The notes beneath the pieces are model-generated. The model saw only the letters and a program-made list of their open reading frames with translations, was not told the origin of the DNA and searched no databases. The position numbers and the translations under genes were made by a program. Shown here in pieces: positions 26,101-37,272 of a stretch of 64,000 nt of DNA (position 1 is the first letter of the stretch; every line of letters begins with the position of its first letter). The DNA comes from Silurus meridionalis (lineage: Eukaryota > Chordata > Actinopteri > Siluriformes > Siluridae): assembly GCF_014805685.1 (NCBI RefSeq), contig NC_060901.1:16597405-16661404 (forward strand), written 5' to 3'.

Positions 26101-27724
26101 AACGAAACATATTTGTCTATGTGCTGTCAAGAATGATATCTTCGCCGTTGGAAATGCGAATCCGCAAGTCCCAGGCTTCTAGGACAAAGAGAAAGCGCTT
26201 TTTCGAACCAATCGAATCTGCACAAACAGAATGCACTTGACCATGAGAAATGTACATGTTTCTAAAAAGATATGATAGAATCAAACATTTTCTGACCAAA
26301 ATATATTTTCATATAAACATTTCAAAAATATGAATTTTTATATTCATAATAATTTCATAAAAACTGTTTAAAACGTGAATGAAAATGGGTTAGAAAGTCA
26401 TAATTAATCAAAAATGAAACAACAGCTCATATTTGGCAAACCATTCTATGTGCTGTCAAGAATGAGTTTCTTATCTGCTGAAAATGCGATTCCGCAGGTC
26501 TCAGGCTTCTATGACGAAAAGAAAGCGGTTTGTCGAACCAAGCGTATTTGCACAAACAGAATGCAATTGCACCTAATCATTTTACATGTTTCTGATAAGA
26601 TATGATAGAACAAAACATATTTTGACCAAAATGTTATTTTTCATATAAACATTTTAGTTATTGAAAAATTATTAAATTTCTTATTCATAATGATAATTTC
26701 ATAAAAACTGTTGAAAACTGCAAAAAGTGAATGAAAATGTTTTAGATGTCAAAATTAATCAAAAACGAAACAACAGCACATATTGGGCAAATCCTTCCAT
26801 GTGCTGTTAAGAATCAGTTTTTTAGCCGCTGAAAATGCGATTCCGCAAGTCTCAAGCTTCTAAGACGAAGAGAAAGCGGTTTTTCGATCCAAGCGTATTT
26901 GCACAAAAAGAATGCACTTGCACCTGATCATTGTACATGTTTTTAAAAAGATATGAATAGAACAAAACATTTTCTGACCAAAATATCATATTTTTTATAT
27001 AAACGTTGTAGTTATTTCAAAAATATGAATTTTTTTATATTCATAATTTCATAAAAACTGTTTAAAAAGGCAAAAAGTAAATGAAAATGGGTTAGGCAGT
27101 CATATTTAATCAAAATCGGAACGACAGCACATATTTGGCAAATCCTTTTATGTGCTGTCACGAATGAGTTTCTAATCCGCTAAAAATGCGATTCCGCAGG
27201 TCTCAGGCTTGTAGGCCAAAGAGAAAGCGGTTTTTTGAACAAAGGGAATTTGCACAAACAGAATGCACTTGCCCATGAAAATTTTACATGTTTCTAAAAA
27301 TATATGATAAAACAAAACATTTTCTGAACAAAATATCATATTTTTCATATAAATTGTTTTTAAAAAATAATAATTTTTCATATTCATAAAGAAAATTTCA
27401 TAAACACTGTTGAAAACTGCAAAAAGTGAATGAAAATGTGTTAGTCATATTTAATCAAAAACGACAGCACATATTAGGCAAATCCTTCTATGTGCTGTCA
27501 AGAATGAGTTTCTTATCTGTTGAAAATGCGATACCGCAAGTCTTCATTCTAAAACGAAGATAAAACGGTTTTTCCAACCAAGCGTATTTGCACAAACAGA
27601 ATGCACCTGATAATTGTACATGTTTCTAAAAAGATATGAATAGAACAAAACATTTTCTGACCAAAAAATGATATTTCTCATATAAATCTTATTGTTATTT
27701 AAAACATATGAATTTTCAATGTAA
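26101..27724 (+). repeat. diverged satellite monomers (array flank)
   Basis: About five head-to-tail monomers in the same orientation as the core, recognisable by GCGATTCCGCA, ACAAACAGAATGCA and ACATTTTCTGACC but with many private substitutions and small indels. No D module, poly(A) tract or C-type deletion is present. The hairpin is kept in several copies, exactly at 27,123-27,159. The block ends at the Gypsy insertion; the last four bases (GTAA, 27,721-27,724) are the left target-site duplicate. Confidence 0.9.
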
Positions 27725-28447
27725 TGTGGCCAGTGGTATAAATCATTTTTTTGCCTTTAGTTTTCACTGTGCTGAAATTGTGTGTGGCCCTTTAAAAGAT
27801 CGCCAGTCTAGGCTCGCGAGATTTCCCTTTCACATGCGCGAAAAATAGAACAGCCATTTTTTGGAGAACTTTGTGGAGCAGTCGCATGCTGTGTGTTGTT
27901 TCGATATTGAGGAGGATTTATTCTAAAATGGTGCTGTTCCTCCTGATGAGATCGGTTCGAGTACAAGCTGCGTGATCCTCGTGTCACGTGCAAATACAAG
28001 TTTCTGTCACTACCGTATTTTATTTAATTTATTTCCTTTATCGTATTCTTGCTTATTTTTGTTTTGTTATATTGTCTGACCCTGTGTGTGCAGTAAATTG
28101 GGTGAGAAAAGTTTTTGTTAAACAATCCCTTAGATTGTGTACATTCTTAACACTCAAGATGTCTTTTGGTGTTTTGTTTAAGTGTAATTTATTGAGTGTG
28201 CATCTGATGCTGGGATTCTAACCAGTGTTTATCTGCTGTAAATTGCTGTTAAGATTTGATTTTGTTACACTGCATTTTGGTAAAACATTATTTTGTAATA
28301 GTTTATTCTCTTTCTTTTATTTTTGTTTGCTGATGTTCCCACCGACCACTGTAAACCGAAAGTAAAAAACAGCAGTCAGATAAACCTCTTAATACAAATT
28401 AGCTTATCTGTTGCCGTGTGTCTTTCTTTCTTTATCACCCGGTTACA
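27725..28447 (+). repeat. 5' LTR of Gypsy-1
   Basis: 723 bp, TG...CA bounded. Its last 337 bp (from GTTTTTGTTAAACAAT at 28,111) match 30,580-30,919 nearly base for base, including the terminal TTTCTTTATCACCCGGTTACA-type end. TATAAATC lies near 27,737. The bases after the LTR (TTTTTGGTACCAGGAGTGGG) are the expected position of the primer-binding site; the tRNA used was not identified. Confidence 0.85.
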
Positions 28448-28845
28448 TTTTTGGTACCAGGAGTGGGGTAATCTGACGGTCGGGAACAGTACAGTGTCGA
28501 TCGCACCATTGTTTTGTTTTGTTTTGTTTTAAAAAAAATTCAAAATACGGTAGTGGCTGGTGCTTGAGTTGCAGGACTCGCAGTGGGAGTGGTCAGCTGT
28601 GTGGTGTTCATCCAAGTGCTGGAGACGTCGGCCGAGGGTTTGAGGCCAAGGGACGGGTAAACTGGAGGGAGAGGAGGCATCACTAGCTGCTACTAAACTG
28701 TGTGGTTGCGGATCCGGAACCAGTGACGTGTGTTTTGCAGGAGTGGACGAGAGTGTTATATGCACATTACAGACAGTATATCCTTTTAACTGGGAAACAA
28801 AGAGCTTCTCACAAAGACTATGTGTTGTTGAAAAGACTTTTAAGC

Positions 28846-29346
28846 ATGTCACAGCGAGAGGAAGAGGCTGGGATAGAACATGGTGCTGCTAGTGGGGAGG
28901 GTGTGGGTAATGTGCAGGAACAGATACAAGAGCTCAGTAGAAAGCCTGCTGAAGCTATATCAGCTATTGCCAACTTAAGTAGAGAACCAACTAGGTCCTA
29001 TGTATATGTGCCCAGAGAGCGCCACATTCAGCCTTTTAGTGGTGATCTATGCAAAGATGGTAGAAATGTGGATGAGTTTATTGAAGAGGTGGAAAGAGTG
29101 CTGCTTGTGAGAAATCAAACACCTGAAGACCAAGCTGATTTTGTTCTTTCTCTGTTAAAAGGTGCTGCTGTAGAAGAGGTTAGATTAAGGCAAGTTTGGC
29201 AGCCTCCACGAACAGAGGACATTGTCTTGTTTCCCCTCCCTCAGGGGCAGACAGTGGTACTATTTCTGGTGCGAGTTGTGAATCTCTCTACAGAGGATAT
29301 ATGGCTGCAGCCTCGCGCCCGGCAGGGGTATTCTCTCTCCTGTTGA
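28846..29346 (+). pseudogene. Gypsy-1 gag fragment
   Basis: Open frame starting with MSQREEEAG at 28,846. The same frame is open upstream to 28,702, but the upstream part has no gag features. Residues about 50-115 carry a Gypsy-type capsid signature: RPYSYV-like lead-in, HIQPFSGDL, then a helix-rich stretch with VDEFIEEVERVLL and DFVLSLLKGAAVEEVRLR. After that the frame runs into a segment resembling the protease-RT linker (STEDIWLQPRARQG), so the rest of gag, nucleocapsid and protease have been lost by deletion near 29,195. In a complete element this protein would assemble the cytoplasmic particle. Confidence is high for the family and low for the exact start. Confidence 0.75.
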
Positions 29347-29479
29347 ATCATTATGTTCTGGAGAGGGTTGTGAAGTAAAGTTCAAGCGAGTCGCAGTTGG
29401 GGTGGAGGAGATTACCGTGAGCACAGAGGAGAGACAAGTGGTGGCAGAGGGCTTACCAGACTTACTTACCGAGCTGAGT

Positions 29480-29826
29480 TTGGGTGGAACTGCGACGGCA
29501 TTCCACCTACCCAATATGGGGAAGTCAGGGAACACATCACTAAGATTCTCCAAAAAGGGGTCCCTAAGCCTAGTAGTTGTCCGTTCGCATCACCCATAGT
29601 ACTCGTGTGGAAAACAGATGGAAACTTGAGATTGTGCGTGGACTACAGGCACTTAAACGGCAAAACGAAGCGAGATGCTTTCCCCTTACCTTGCAGTGAT
29701 GAGAGTTTTGATGCTTTGCAGGGTGCGAAATTCTTCTCCGCCATCGACTTGGCTAGTGGGTACCATCAGATAGCCGTGCGGAAACAAGACCAACCTAGGA
29801 GTGTTGTACAGCTTTTGAACTGTTAA
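29480..29826 (+). pseudogene. Gypsy-1 reverse transcriptase, N-terminal half
   Basis: RT motifs appear in two frames. The PFASPIVLVWK stretch lies near 29,583-29,616, and the LRLCVDYRHLN and AIDLASGYHQIAV motifs (RT domains 1 and 2) lie in the open frame 29,605-29,826. The catalytic YxDD region is absent because RSVVQ runs directly into the thumb/RNase H border, so the copy is dead. The lead-in QYGEVREHITKILQKGV is in another frame, showing a frameshift near 29,540. Confidence 0.8.
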
Positions 29827-30449
29827 AGGAGAAGCTTACTTCGGCCCCAGTCTTGGGTTTTGCAGATTTCTCTCTTCCGTTGAGACTGATGCTAGCAAAG
29901 ACGGTTTAGGTGCTATCCTTTACCAACAACAAGGGAACTCTAAGCGAGTGATTGCCTATGCAAGTCGTCGGCTACGCAATGCAGAGAGAAACGATAGGCA
30001 TTATAGCAGTATGAAGCTTGAACTGCTAGCCCTTAAGTGGGCGGTTTCAGAAAAGTTCAGGGGGTACCTGTAAGGTGCGAAATTTGTGGTTGTTACCGAC
30101 AACAACCCATTATGTCATCTGAATACAGCAAAGCTGGGTGCCATTGAGCAAAGGTGGGTAGCTCAATTAGCTGTTTTCGATTTTGAGGTACAGTATCGTC
30201 CTGGACGCCCTCTCTAGGCACCCGTTAGCAGGGGAGTTTGACAGTTCGGAAGAGTTTAATGACTGTGTTGCCATCTGTAATGTGCTCAATAGGGGTACAT
30301 CTTTAGACCCTAATTTGTTGATTGCGGGTGACCAGTGTTGCAAGGTTAGACAGATCCGGGCCTGGGAGGGTAGTCCAGGAAAAAGTGACATTCAGGAGTG
30401 TACGTTTGCTCTTCCAGGTTATACCATGGCTCAGTTGAAGGAATTTTAG
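29827..30449 (+). pseudogene. Gypsy-1 RNase H and linker towards integrase
   Basis: The frame starting around 29,812 reads [17 protein letters not shown]. After a one-base shift it reads [16 protein letters not shown], the conserved start of the Gypsy RNase H domain, then [20 protein letters not shown] and VVVTDNNPL. A TAA stop lies inside it at about 30,070, between RGYL and GAKFVVV. DALSRHPL closes the domain, and sequence to about 30,575 resembles the RNase H-integrase linker (ALPGYTMAQLKEF, FWGSQRKPTNRERRN). Integrase itself is missing. Confidence 0.8.
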
Positions 30450-30579
30450 TTAAGTGACCCTGTTCTGGGTTCCTTCAATGAATTTTGGGGTAGCCAGAGA
30501 AAGCCTACTAATCGTGAGAGACGCAACTTACCTAGGCCTGTGTTGTCGCTGTTGAAGCAGTGGAAATATATCCAAGTGT

Positions 30580-30919
30580 TGTTTTTGTTAAACAATTCCT
30601 TAGATTGTGTACATTCTTAACACTCAAGATGTCTTTTGGTGTTTTGTTTAAGTGTAATTTAATGAGTGTGCATCTGATGCTGGGATTCTAACCAGTGTTT
30701 ATCTGCTGTAAATCGCTGTTAAGATTTGATTTTGTTACACTACATTTTGGTAAAACATTATTTTGTAATAGTTTATTCTCTTTCATTTATTTTTGTTTGC
30801 TGATGTTCCCACAGACAGCTGTAAAAAATAAAATAAAAAAAGGCAGTCAGATAAACCCCCTTATTAAAAATGAGCTATTCTGTTGCCGTGTGTCTTTCTT
30901 TCTTTATCACCCGGTTACA
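30580..30919 (+). repeat. 3' LTR of Gypsy-1, 5'-truncated
   Basis: 340 bp matching the last 337 bp of the 5' LTR. The first about 386 bp of the LTR are missing and the sequence joins the pol linker directly at 30,580, so an internal deletion took out integrase, the polypurine tract and the LTR start in one event. Differences from the 5' LTR are few (for example ACCGACCACTG against ACAGACAGCTG). Confidence 0.85.
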
Positions 30920-31832
30920 GTAATAATTAAATAAAAACTGTTGAAAACTGCAAAAAGTGAATGAAAATGGGTTAGATGTCAAAATTAATCAAACAGAATG
31001 CACTTGAACCTGATAGTTGTACGTTTCTAAAAAGATATGAATCGAACAAAACATTTTCTGCCCAAAATATCATATTTTTCATATAAACGTTGTAGTTTTT
31101 TCAAAAATATGAATTTTCATATTCATTATTTCATAAAACTGTTTAAAAAGTCAAAAAGTAAATGAAAATGGGTTAGAAAGTCATAATTACTCAAAAACGA
31201 ACCAACAACACATATTTGGCAACTCCTTCTATGTGCTGTCAAGAATGACTTACGTTTTTGCTGAAAATGCGATTCCGCAAGTCTCAGGCTTCTAGGACAA
31301 AGCGAAAGCGGTTTTACGAACCAAGCGTATTTGCACATACAGAATGCACTTGCCCATGACAACTTCACATGTTTATGAAGAGATATGATAAAACATTTTC
31401 TGACTAAAACAATATATTTCTCATATAAATATTATTGTTATTTAAAAAATATGAATTTTTATATTCATAAAGATAATTTCATAAAAACTGTTAAAAACTG
31501 CAAAATGTGAATGAAAACGGGTTAGATGTCATAATTAATCAAAAACAAAACGACAGCACAAATTAGGCTATGTGCTGTCAAGAATGAGTTTCTTATCCGA
31601 TGAAAATGCGATTCCGCAAGTCTCAGGCTTCTAGGACCAATAGAAAGCGTTTTTTTTTAACCAAGCGTATTTGCACAAACAGAATGCACTTGCACATTTT
31701 ACATGTTTCTGATAAGATAGAACAAAACTCTTTCTGTCCAAAATATGTTATTTTTCATATAAACATTTTATTTATTTCAAAAATATTAATTTTCATATTA
31801 ATAATGATAATTTCATAAAAACTGTTGAAAAC
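30920..31832 (+). repeat. diverged satellite island between Gypsy-1 and the KDZ element
   Basis: Same orientation as the main array; it starts with the right GTAA target duplicate. About three degenerate monomers follow, the first shortened between AATTAATCAAA and CAGAATGCACTTG near 30,990. No D module. The last monomer breaks off after ACTGTTGAAAAC at the left end of the KDZ element. Confidence 0.9.
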
Positions 31833-31850
31833 ACGTTCTCACTCCCAACT

Positions 31851-32221
31851 CGTCACATATGGACGCTTGGGCAGGATCCCCTGGAGTCACATTTTGACGC
31901 ACTGGGTATCCCTTTAGCGTCGTTTTTCAACGTGCAGGGATTCCCATAGACTTCTGTAGATCTCTGAACCGAAACCTGCGGCGTTGAAATTTGACGTGTT
32001 GGGGAATCAGACTGCAGTCCGTTTTGGGTTATGAATGGGATCGGGACTACGTTAATAAGAATAAAAAAGAATAGCTTTCTATAAATTAATTATGGCAGGG
32101 CTACTCAATCCAGGTCATGTTTGTTTTGTTTTTTTTCCCACATTTTCTATCTCTAAAACTGCCTCTTCCTCAACAACTACCTGCATGTCTTCCCTCACCA
32201 CGTTTATTTATTTATAAGGAC

Positions 32222-32256
<35 letters not shown>

Positions 32257-32416
32257 TTCATCAGTGGCGCTGACGTCATTGTATGGAGATCCCATGCTCC
32301 ATTGCGATTTTCCACTCGGTAAGTTTTTTTTCCCACATTTTCTATCTCTAAAACTGCCTCTTCCTCAACAACTACCTGCATGTCTTCCCTCACCACGTTT
32401 ATTTATTTATAAGGAC

Positions 32417-32455
<39 letters not shown>

Positions 32456-33432
32456 TTCATCAGTGGCGCTGATGTCATTGTATGGAGATCCCATGCTCCA
32501 TTGCGATTTTCCACTCGGTAAGTACCACTGTTTATATCATTAATATAATTGGGAACAATCCCTACAATTTACTGAACAAAAACTGTTCATACTGATTGTA
32601 TGCTATTTGGAAATTGTGTGTTTTAAGTTATCAAAATGACAGTAGCACTTTAATACTTTAGCCATTTATAAATGTTCAGATAAGGAACAGGGTTGCCAGA
32701 TTGGTGTGTTTTCCAGTAATTGTTTTACAAATCCACACAAAAAACTCTAATAAATACACAAAGCTTAGCAATAACAATACAAATTAATTTTAACAATTAA
32801 TTAATAAAAAAAACCATAATACTGTGGAGCATCACATATTTACAATATAATAAAGCAAATTAAGTGTTCTTGTCTAAAGAAGGTTAGGTTAGGGTTAGTC
32901 ATCTAGGGTTAGGGTCACCAACATGGTGCCATATGAGTAGCCCCCTTGTCTAAAAATAACTGTTTCCTACTTTGTTAAATCATTGTTGATAATTATTGTG
33001 AGAAATCATTAACATTATCAGTGTCTTCACATAGATGAATATCATTAATTATAAATAATAACATAATATATGGTAAACTGAGCAAATTTGTTATTTCAGA
33101 TCAAACTGAAAACTGTGTGTATCAAACTGGTAGCCCTTCACATTAATCGGTACCTACGAAGCAGCTCTCAGTTTCAAAAAGGTTGATGAACCCTGGTGTA
33201 GTTCATCTATGGTTAGAGTGTTGGTCATCTGCCAACACTGTGAAGAAAAAATTGGTAAAAATGTAAGGTGTTCAATTCTGAATTCTAAATCTTTTTTTTT
33301 TCTCTTATCAGGTCCTTCAGATTTGCCAGCTTCAAACATTCCTCTTTTATTTTAATCCCCTTACCACACACACACACACACACACACACTAGCAAAAGGC
33401 ACTTTTAAGAGCCACGTCTGTCTTGTTAACCT

Positions 33433-33475
<43 letters not shown>

Positions 33476-33520
33476 TTACATCTGTAGATGTTATATCTGT
33501 CTATCTTTCTGTATATTTCT
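31851..33520 (+). repeat. left terminal inverted repeat of the KDZ element
   Basis: Matches 40,770-42,225 in inverse orientation almost throughout: CGTCACATATGGACGC, the CAGACTGCAGTCCGTTTTG stretch, the (ATTT)n tract, the TGACGTCA-containing block near 32,270, AGTTATCAAAATGACAGTAG, GGTTGCCAGATTGGTG, and the inner GTTAACCTGCTCTC followed by a (TC)n run. Left-only differences are a 196-bp tandem duplication and an insert around 32,886-33,150 containing GGTTAGGGTTAG. It lacks about 150 bp that the right copy has around 41,490-41,650. Confidence 0.85.
32126..32522 (+). repeat. 196-bp tandem duplication inside the left TIR
   Basis: Two adjacent copies (about 32,126-32,321 and 32,322-32,522) of a block running from TTTTTTCCCACATTTTC through an (ATTT)n tract to TTTTCCACTCGGTAAG. 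The right TIR has one copy. The first copy carries TGACGTCA (a CRE-like palindrome); the second has TGATGTCA. The 134-codon frame across it is only the duplication read through. Confidence 0.85.
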
Positions 33521-33541
33521 GTGTATATTTCTTGTAAAATT

Positions 33542-33742
33542 ATGACTAGGCCAAAATTCAGGCCCTGTCCATCTTGCCAGACTCCCAGTCATGCAAGCAG
33601 GAAAACTAGTCTTGTCTGTTTTGAAAGTCTGTCCACTAAACAAAAAATAAAAGACAAAGTGGTGTCACTGGATAGGCAGTGGGGACAGTCTATCATGAAA
33701 AGCAGAAATGCTGGGCGTATAATTGATTCTGCCCATATTGCG
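33542..33742 (+). CDS. first coding exon of an unrecognised KDZ-element accessory gene
   Basis: A 67-codon exon candidate opening with MTRPKFRPCPSCQTPSH and ending at IIDSAHIA, directly followed by a consensus splice donor GTAAGT at 33,743. It is charged and protein-like, with a CPSC pair near the start and a second cysteine in SLVCFESL, suggesting a small zinc-binding knuckle with one cysteine changed. It lies just inside the left TIR, reading inwards, so the TIR probably supplies its promoter, mirroring the transposase gene on the other side. A weak second exon candidate sits at about 35,959-36,009 (TTTTTCCTCAG acceptor, GTAAGT donor, in phase). The function is unknown. In-frame upstream codons back to 33,488 are simple-sequence-like, which is why the ATG at 33,542 was preferred. 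Confidence 0.5.
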
Positions 33743-34709
33743 GTAAGTAAAAATGCTAGTTTTTCACTTGTTATTTAAAGTGCCTATGTTTGTCATAAAG
33801 TGAATATTATAGACTAGTACCAGTATGATGTGGCCTTCATAAACCCATTTAACTTAGTCTTCTTTGTATGAAATAAAACTTATCATTATGTTGGCAATGG
33901 TAAAAATGTTGACAAAAAAAGTAGATATATATATATATATATATATATATATTCCTCATACTGTATACAGCTGTTACCGTATACAGCTGTTCATACCATG
34001 GAAATCAATAGGCCATTGGTTTAGAAAAAAAAATTCACTAATCAATAAACTAATCTACATAAGGAAAGCTCCAGAAAGAAATCTATAACTGTTAAATTGT
34101 ATTTTTAATGAGAAGAAATAAATATATAACTGAACTGTTATAACCCACCTGAAGCTGGTAGATCCTGTAATTACTATATTTGGACAATTAAGTGGGACGT
34201 TTATTTTGAAGGGGTGTGGCTGGATTAACTTTTAGGCAAAAATAGAAGGTGCTTCATGTTGCAAACTGTTTTACTGTCATTATGAGTTTACTAATACTGT
34301 CACTGAACAATGAGGTATTGCTATGGTTCAAGAAATTCACAATTTAACGAGATCCTAAACAGAACACTACAGCACAAGTATACACTTTAATGAACTACAA
34401 ATTACAGCACCATGTTTTCCTGTCCCATTGATAGAGTGACAAAGGCTTATGGGTAATGTAGTTGTAAAATCTAGTAATTAAATGAAGTAAACACTAAGTT
34501 TAATGAACAAATGAATATCTAAATATGTTCATTGTGCAAACCTTTGATATATTTGAGAGCCAGGTTAAAATGTGGCATTTTACTTAGAACACTTTTTAAA
34601 ACACATTTTATTTTTACGAACTGTTTATATACGCTATTTTTAAAAGCATTCACTCGTCTGCCTTCACATGCAAATGAATTTGAGTAACAGCCGATTCTTA
34701 ATCTATAGG
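33743..34709. other. non-coding interior of the KDZ element
   Basis: About 970 bp, A/T-rich, probably intron of the plus-strand gene. It contains an (AT)n run at about 33,925-33,953. No domain-bearing frame is seen on either strand. Confidence 0.5.
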
Positions 34710-35770
34710 ATTTAATATGATGTTGGCCCAAACTTTGCAGCTACAACAGCTTCAACTCTTCTGGGAAGGCTGGTCACAAGGTTTAAGAGTGTGTTGGTGA
34801 GAATTTTTGACCATTTCTCCAGAAGCACATTTGTGAGGTCAGACACTGATGTTGGACAAGAAGGCCTGGATTACGGTCTCAGATCTAATTCATCCCAAAT
34901 GTGTTCTATCGGGTTGAAGTCAGGACTCTTGTGCAGGACAGTCGAGTTCTTCCACACTAAACTCACTCATCCATGTCTTTATGGATCTTGCTTTCTGCAC
35001 TTGTGCTCAGTCATGTTGGAACAGGAACGGGCCGTCCCCAATCTGTTCCGACAAAGTAGGTAGCATGAAACTGTCCAAAATGTCCTGAAGCATTAAGTGT
35101 TTCTTTCACTGGAGGTAAGGGGCCGAGCTCAACTATTTAAAAACAACCCCACATAATAATCCCCCTCCACCAAACTTTACACTTGGCACAATGCAGTCAG
35201 ACAAGTACCATTCCACTGGCAACCCCCAAACCAGGCTTGTCTATAGGATTGCCAGACAGTGAAGCGTAATTAGTCACTCCAGAGAACAAGTCTTCACTGC
35301 TCTAGAGTCCAGGGGTGGCATGCTTTACACCACTGCATCCCATGCTTTGCATTGCACTTGCTGATGTAAGGCTTGGATGCAGCTGCTTGACCATGAACCT
35401 CTCTGTGCACTGTTCAGCTAATCTGATGGGCACATAAAGTTTGGAGGACTGTAGCTACTGACCCTGCAGAAAGTTGATGATTACTGTGCACTATGTGTCT
35501 AAGCATCCTCTAAACCGCTCTGTGGTTTTACATGTTCTATTACTTCGTGGCTGAGTTGCTGTTGTTCCCAATTGCTTCCACTTTGTTATAACACCTTTAA
35601 AAGTTTACTGTGGAATATTTAGTCATGAGGAAATTTCATGACTGAACTTACTGCACAGGTGGCATCCTGCTTTTACAAACAATTATGAAAGAATGGGTTG
35701 CTCTCAGGAGCTCAGTGAATTCCAGCATGGTACCAAGGTCTGCATAATTGGAACACATGAATAGCAAAAC
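34710..35770 (-). mobile_element. degenerate Tc1/mariner remnant nested in the KDZ element
   Basis: On the minus strand the sequence resembles a common fish Tc1-like transposase. The C-terminal end is at 34,710-34,790 (LVTSLPRRVEAVVAAKFGP), and the N-terminal helix-turn-helix region lies near 35,520-35,640 (ITKWKQLGTTATQPRS). Many stops and indels break every frame. The extreme N-terminal segment (MGCSQELSEFQHG) reads on the plus strand at about 35,694-35,735, so that piece has been inverted relative to the rest. No intact TIRs are recognised. Confidence 0.7.
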
Positions 35771-36722
35771 AGCAATAAATGAACTTGCATTTAGTGTTGG
35801 AAAATAAGGATTCCTCCTTATCATAATACATTTCTTTGTCTTGCTTGTCTATGTCCTTATTATAATCTGCTTATTCTATGTCTATAAACAGGTTTCAACT
35901 GTTATACAGTGCCCTAATCTAGAACACAGGCATGTGGCCAGTTGTTTTTCCTCAGCCCAGGGATGAAGACCTAAAATTTCATTCGAAGTTTTTAGATGCA
36001 AAAGCCTGTAAGTGGTGTTTACATTTTTCTTCTGAAATTGACATTTTCTCAGGCTCCTAGGTTATTTTTATTGCCATTCAAGAGAATAAACTGAACATAA
36101 ACATTGGCACCTAAGAAAAATGCTAATTTTATTTTAAAAAATTCCAAATGGATTAGAGGCTTTTGCACCTGAACTCTTCATATTTCCAATATGAATCAAA
36201 TTTCCTATGATTGTTATTACTCATTAAACTCATGATTATTTAGTTTTGTAGTTGGTGGCGGTCATTTTCAACTATTTTGTATAGACAACTGTATCTAATT
36301 ATTATTATTTTTTTACAGTTACAAATCCGAGTTATAAATCTTTGTTGGCAAATTTTTTTTTTCTTTGCATATTAACTAATTCTTTTGGTTGGCTGTAATT
36401 ATTATATATGTGTAAACTACTGAGTAGTTTTATTCATACCAAAATGTATTTTATAAGCTCAGTAAAAAGTATTTTGCAGCCTAATACTTTACAACTACAA
36501 AGAGCCATGAGAAGTAACAAATCATCTAGAGTACAAGTATTTAGCCTTACAATAACACACTTAATTTCCATCACTGACCGGTTGTATTTCTACGTATGTG
36601 AAAAAAAGAGACTACACTTTGGTTATATTTATAAAATGACAAAAAAGCAGATTTTATTACACACTTTAGATTCAGGGTTAAGGTCACCGGTTCACTGTCA
36701 AGAAAAAAAAAAGGTTTTTACA
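35771..36722. other. non-coding KDZ interior between the Tc1 remnant and the transposase 3' end
   Basis: About 950 bp of A/T-rich sequence between the convergent genes. A possible short exon at about 35,959-36,009 (acceptor TTTTTCCTCAG, donor GTAAGT) is the only gene-like signal. The long plus-strand frame that starts at 36,408 is fortuitous: it runs into the solo LTR. Confidence 0.5.
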
Positions 36723-36739
36723 TTACAGTTCATCATCAG

Positions 36740-37272
36740 TGTAACAAACTCAATGACCCCGGACTGGAAGAAAGACAGACAGGCAATAGTTCACCAAGCA
36801 GAGCCATCTTTATTCACTTTCGTTTTCACCCTGGCGCGTCCAGTATTCACGCCAGGGCTCACCCACACACTCGCGGCTCGGGACGCCCTTCCTTCCCGAC
36901 GTTCGCCGGCAGTCTCTTCCGGATCGGCACGCGCTTCCTTCGGCGTCCGCCCGTCTCACTCGCAGATCGGCCGGTTTTCTCTCTCAGCGCCGCCCGAGTT
37001 TCCTCACGGGCCGGCACGCCTTTTCTTGCGTCCACCCTAGATCACCCGCCGACACGTCTTTCCACCGGCACCCGCTCGCGCTTCGTCCCCGTTCGGTGAC
37101 CCTTCCTCACGTCTCTCTGCTTGGTGGCACTCTCCTCGAGGTTGGCGTCTCTCTCCTTTTTATTGGTGTTGCCGGACTGGAAAAGAGCGCACTGATTACT
37201 CTCATCAGCTGCAGGTGTTTCTTACCGCTCGTTCCGTCCGGCTCCGCCCTCCACTCGCGCCCCGCTGCCACA
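36740..37272 (-). mobile_element. solo LTR inserted in the last KDZ transposase exon
   Basis: A 533-bp GC-rich segment bounded by TGTAACAAAC and GCTGCCACA (TG...CA on either strand), flanked by the 5-bp duplication ATCAG at 36,735-36,739 and 37,273-37,277. On the minus strand it begins TGTGGCAGCGG, much like the LTR at 55,632-55,978 (TGTGGCAGTGG), and contains AATAAAAAGG in a promoter-like position, so it is assigned to a related Gypsy family. No internal region is present, as expected after LTR-LTR recombination. Confidence 0.85.

Larger units (their letters stand above)
27725..30919 (+). mobile_element. defective Ty3/Gypsy retrotransposon (Gypsy-1) inserted in the satellite
   Basis: A 3,195-bp element bounded by TGTGGCC at the left and GGTTACA at the right and flanked by GTAA on both sides (27,721-27,724 and 30,920-30,923), a clean 4-bp target-site duplication. 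Order: 5' LTR, leader, gag, PR-RT linker, RT N-terminal half, RNase H, start of the RNase H-to-integrase linker, partial 3' LTR. Protease, the RT active-site region and the integrase core are missing, and several frameshifts and stops are present, so it cannot move by itself. RNase H is followed by the linker that precedes integrase in conventional Gypsy elements, unlike the two other Gypsy copies in this window. Confidence 0.9.

Noticed and set aside
32117..32521. 134-codon frame with repeated LFIYLFIYLF-type stretches.
   Set aside because: It is the (ATTT)n tract and its tandem duplicate read in frame; non-coding TIR sequence.
32880..32925. GGTTAGGTTAGGGTTAG-like run resembling telomere repeats.
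   Set aside because: Only two or three imperfect copies inside the left TIR of the KDZ element; no array, and absent from the other TIR.
36408..37040. 210-codon plus-strand frame across the KDZ tail and solo LTR.
   Set aside because: It runs antisense through the transposase end and into a TSD-bounded LTR; the join is created by the insertion and has no domain.
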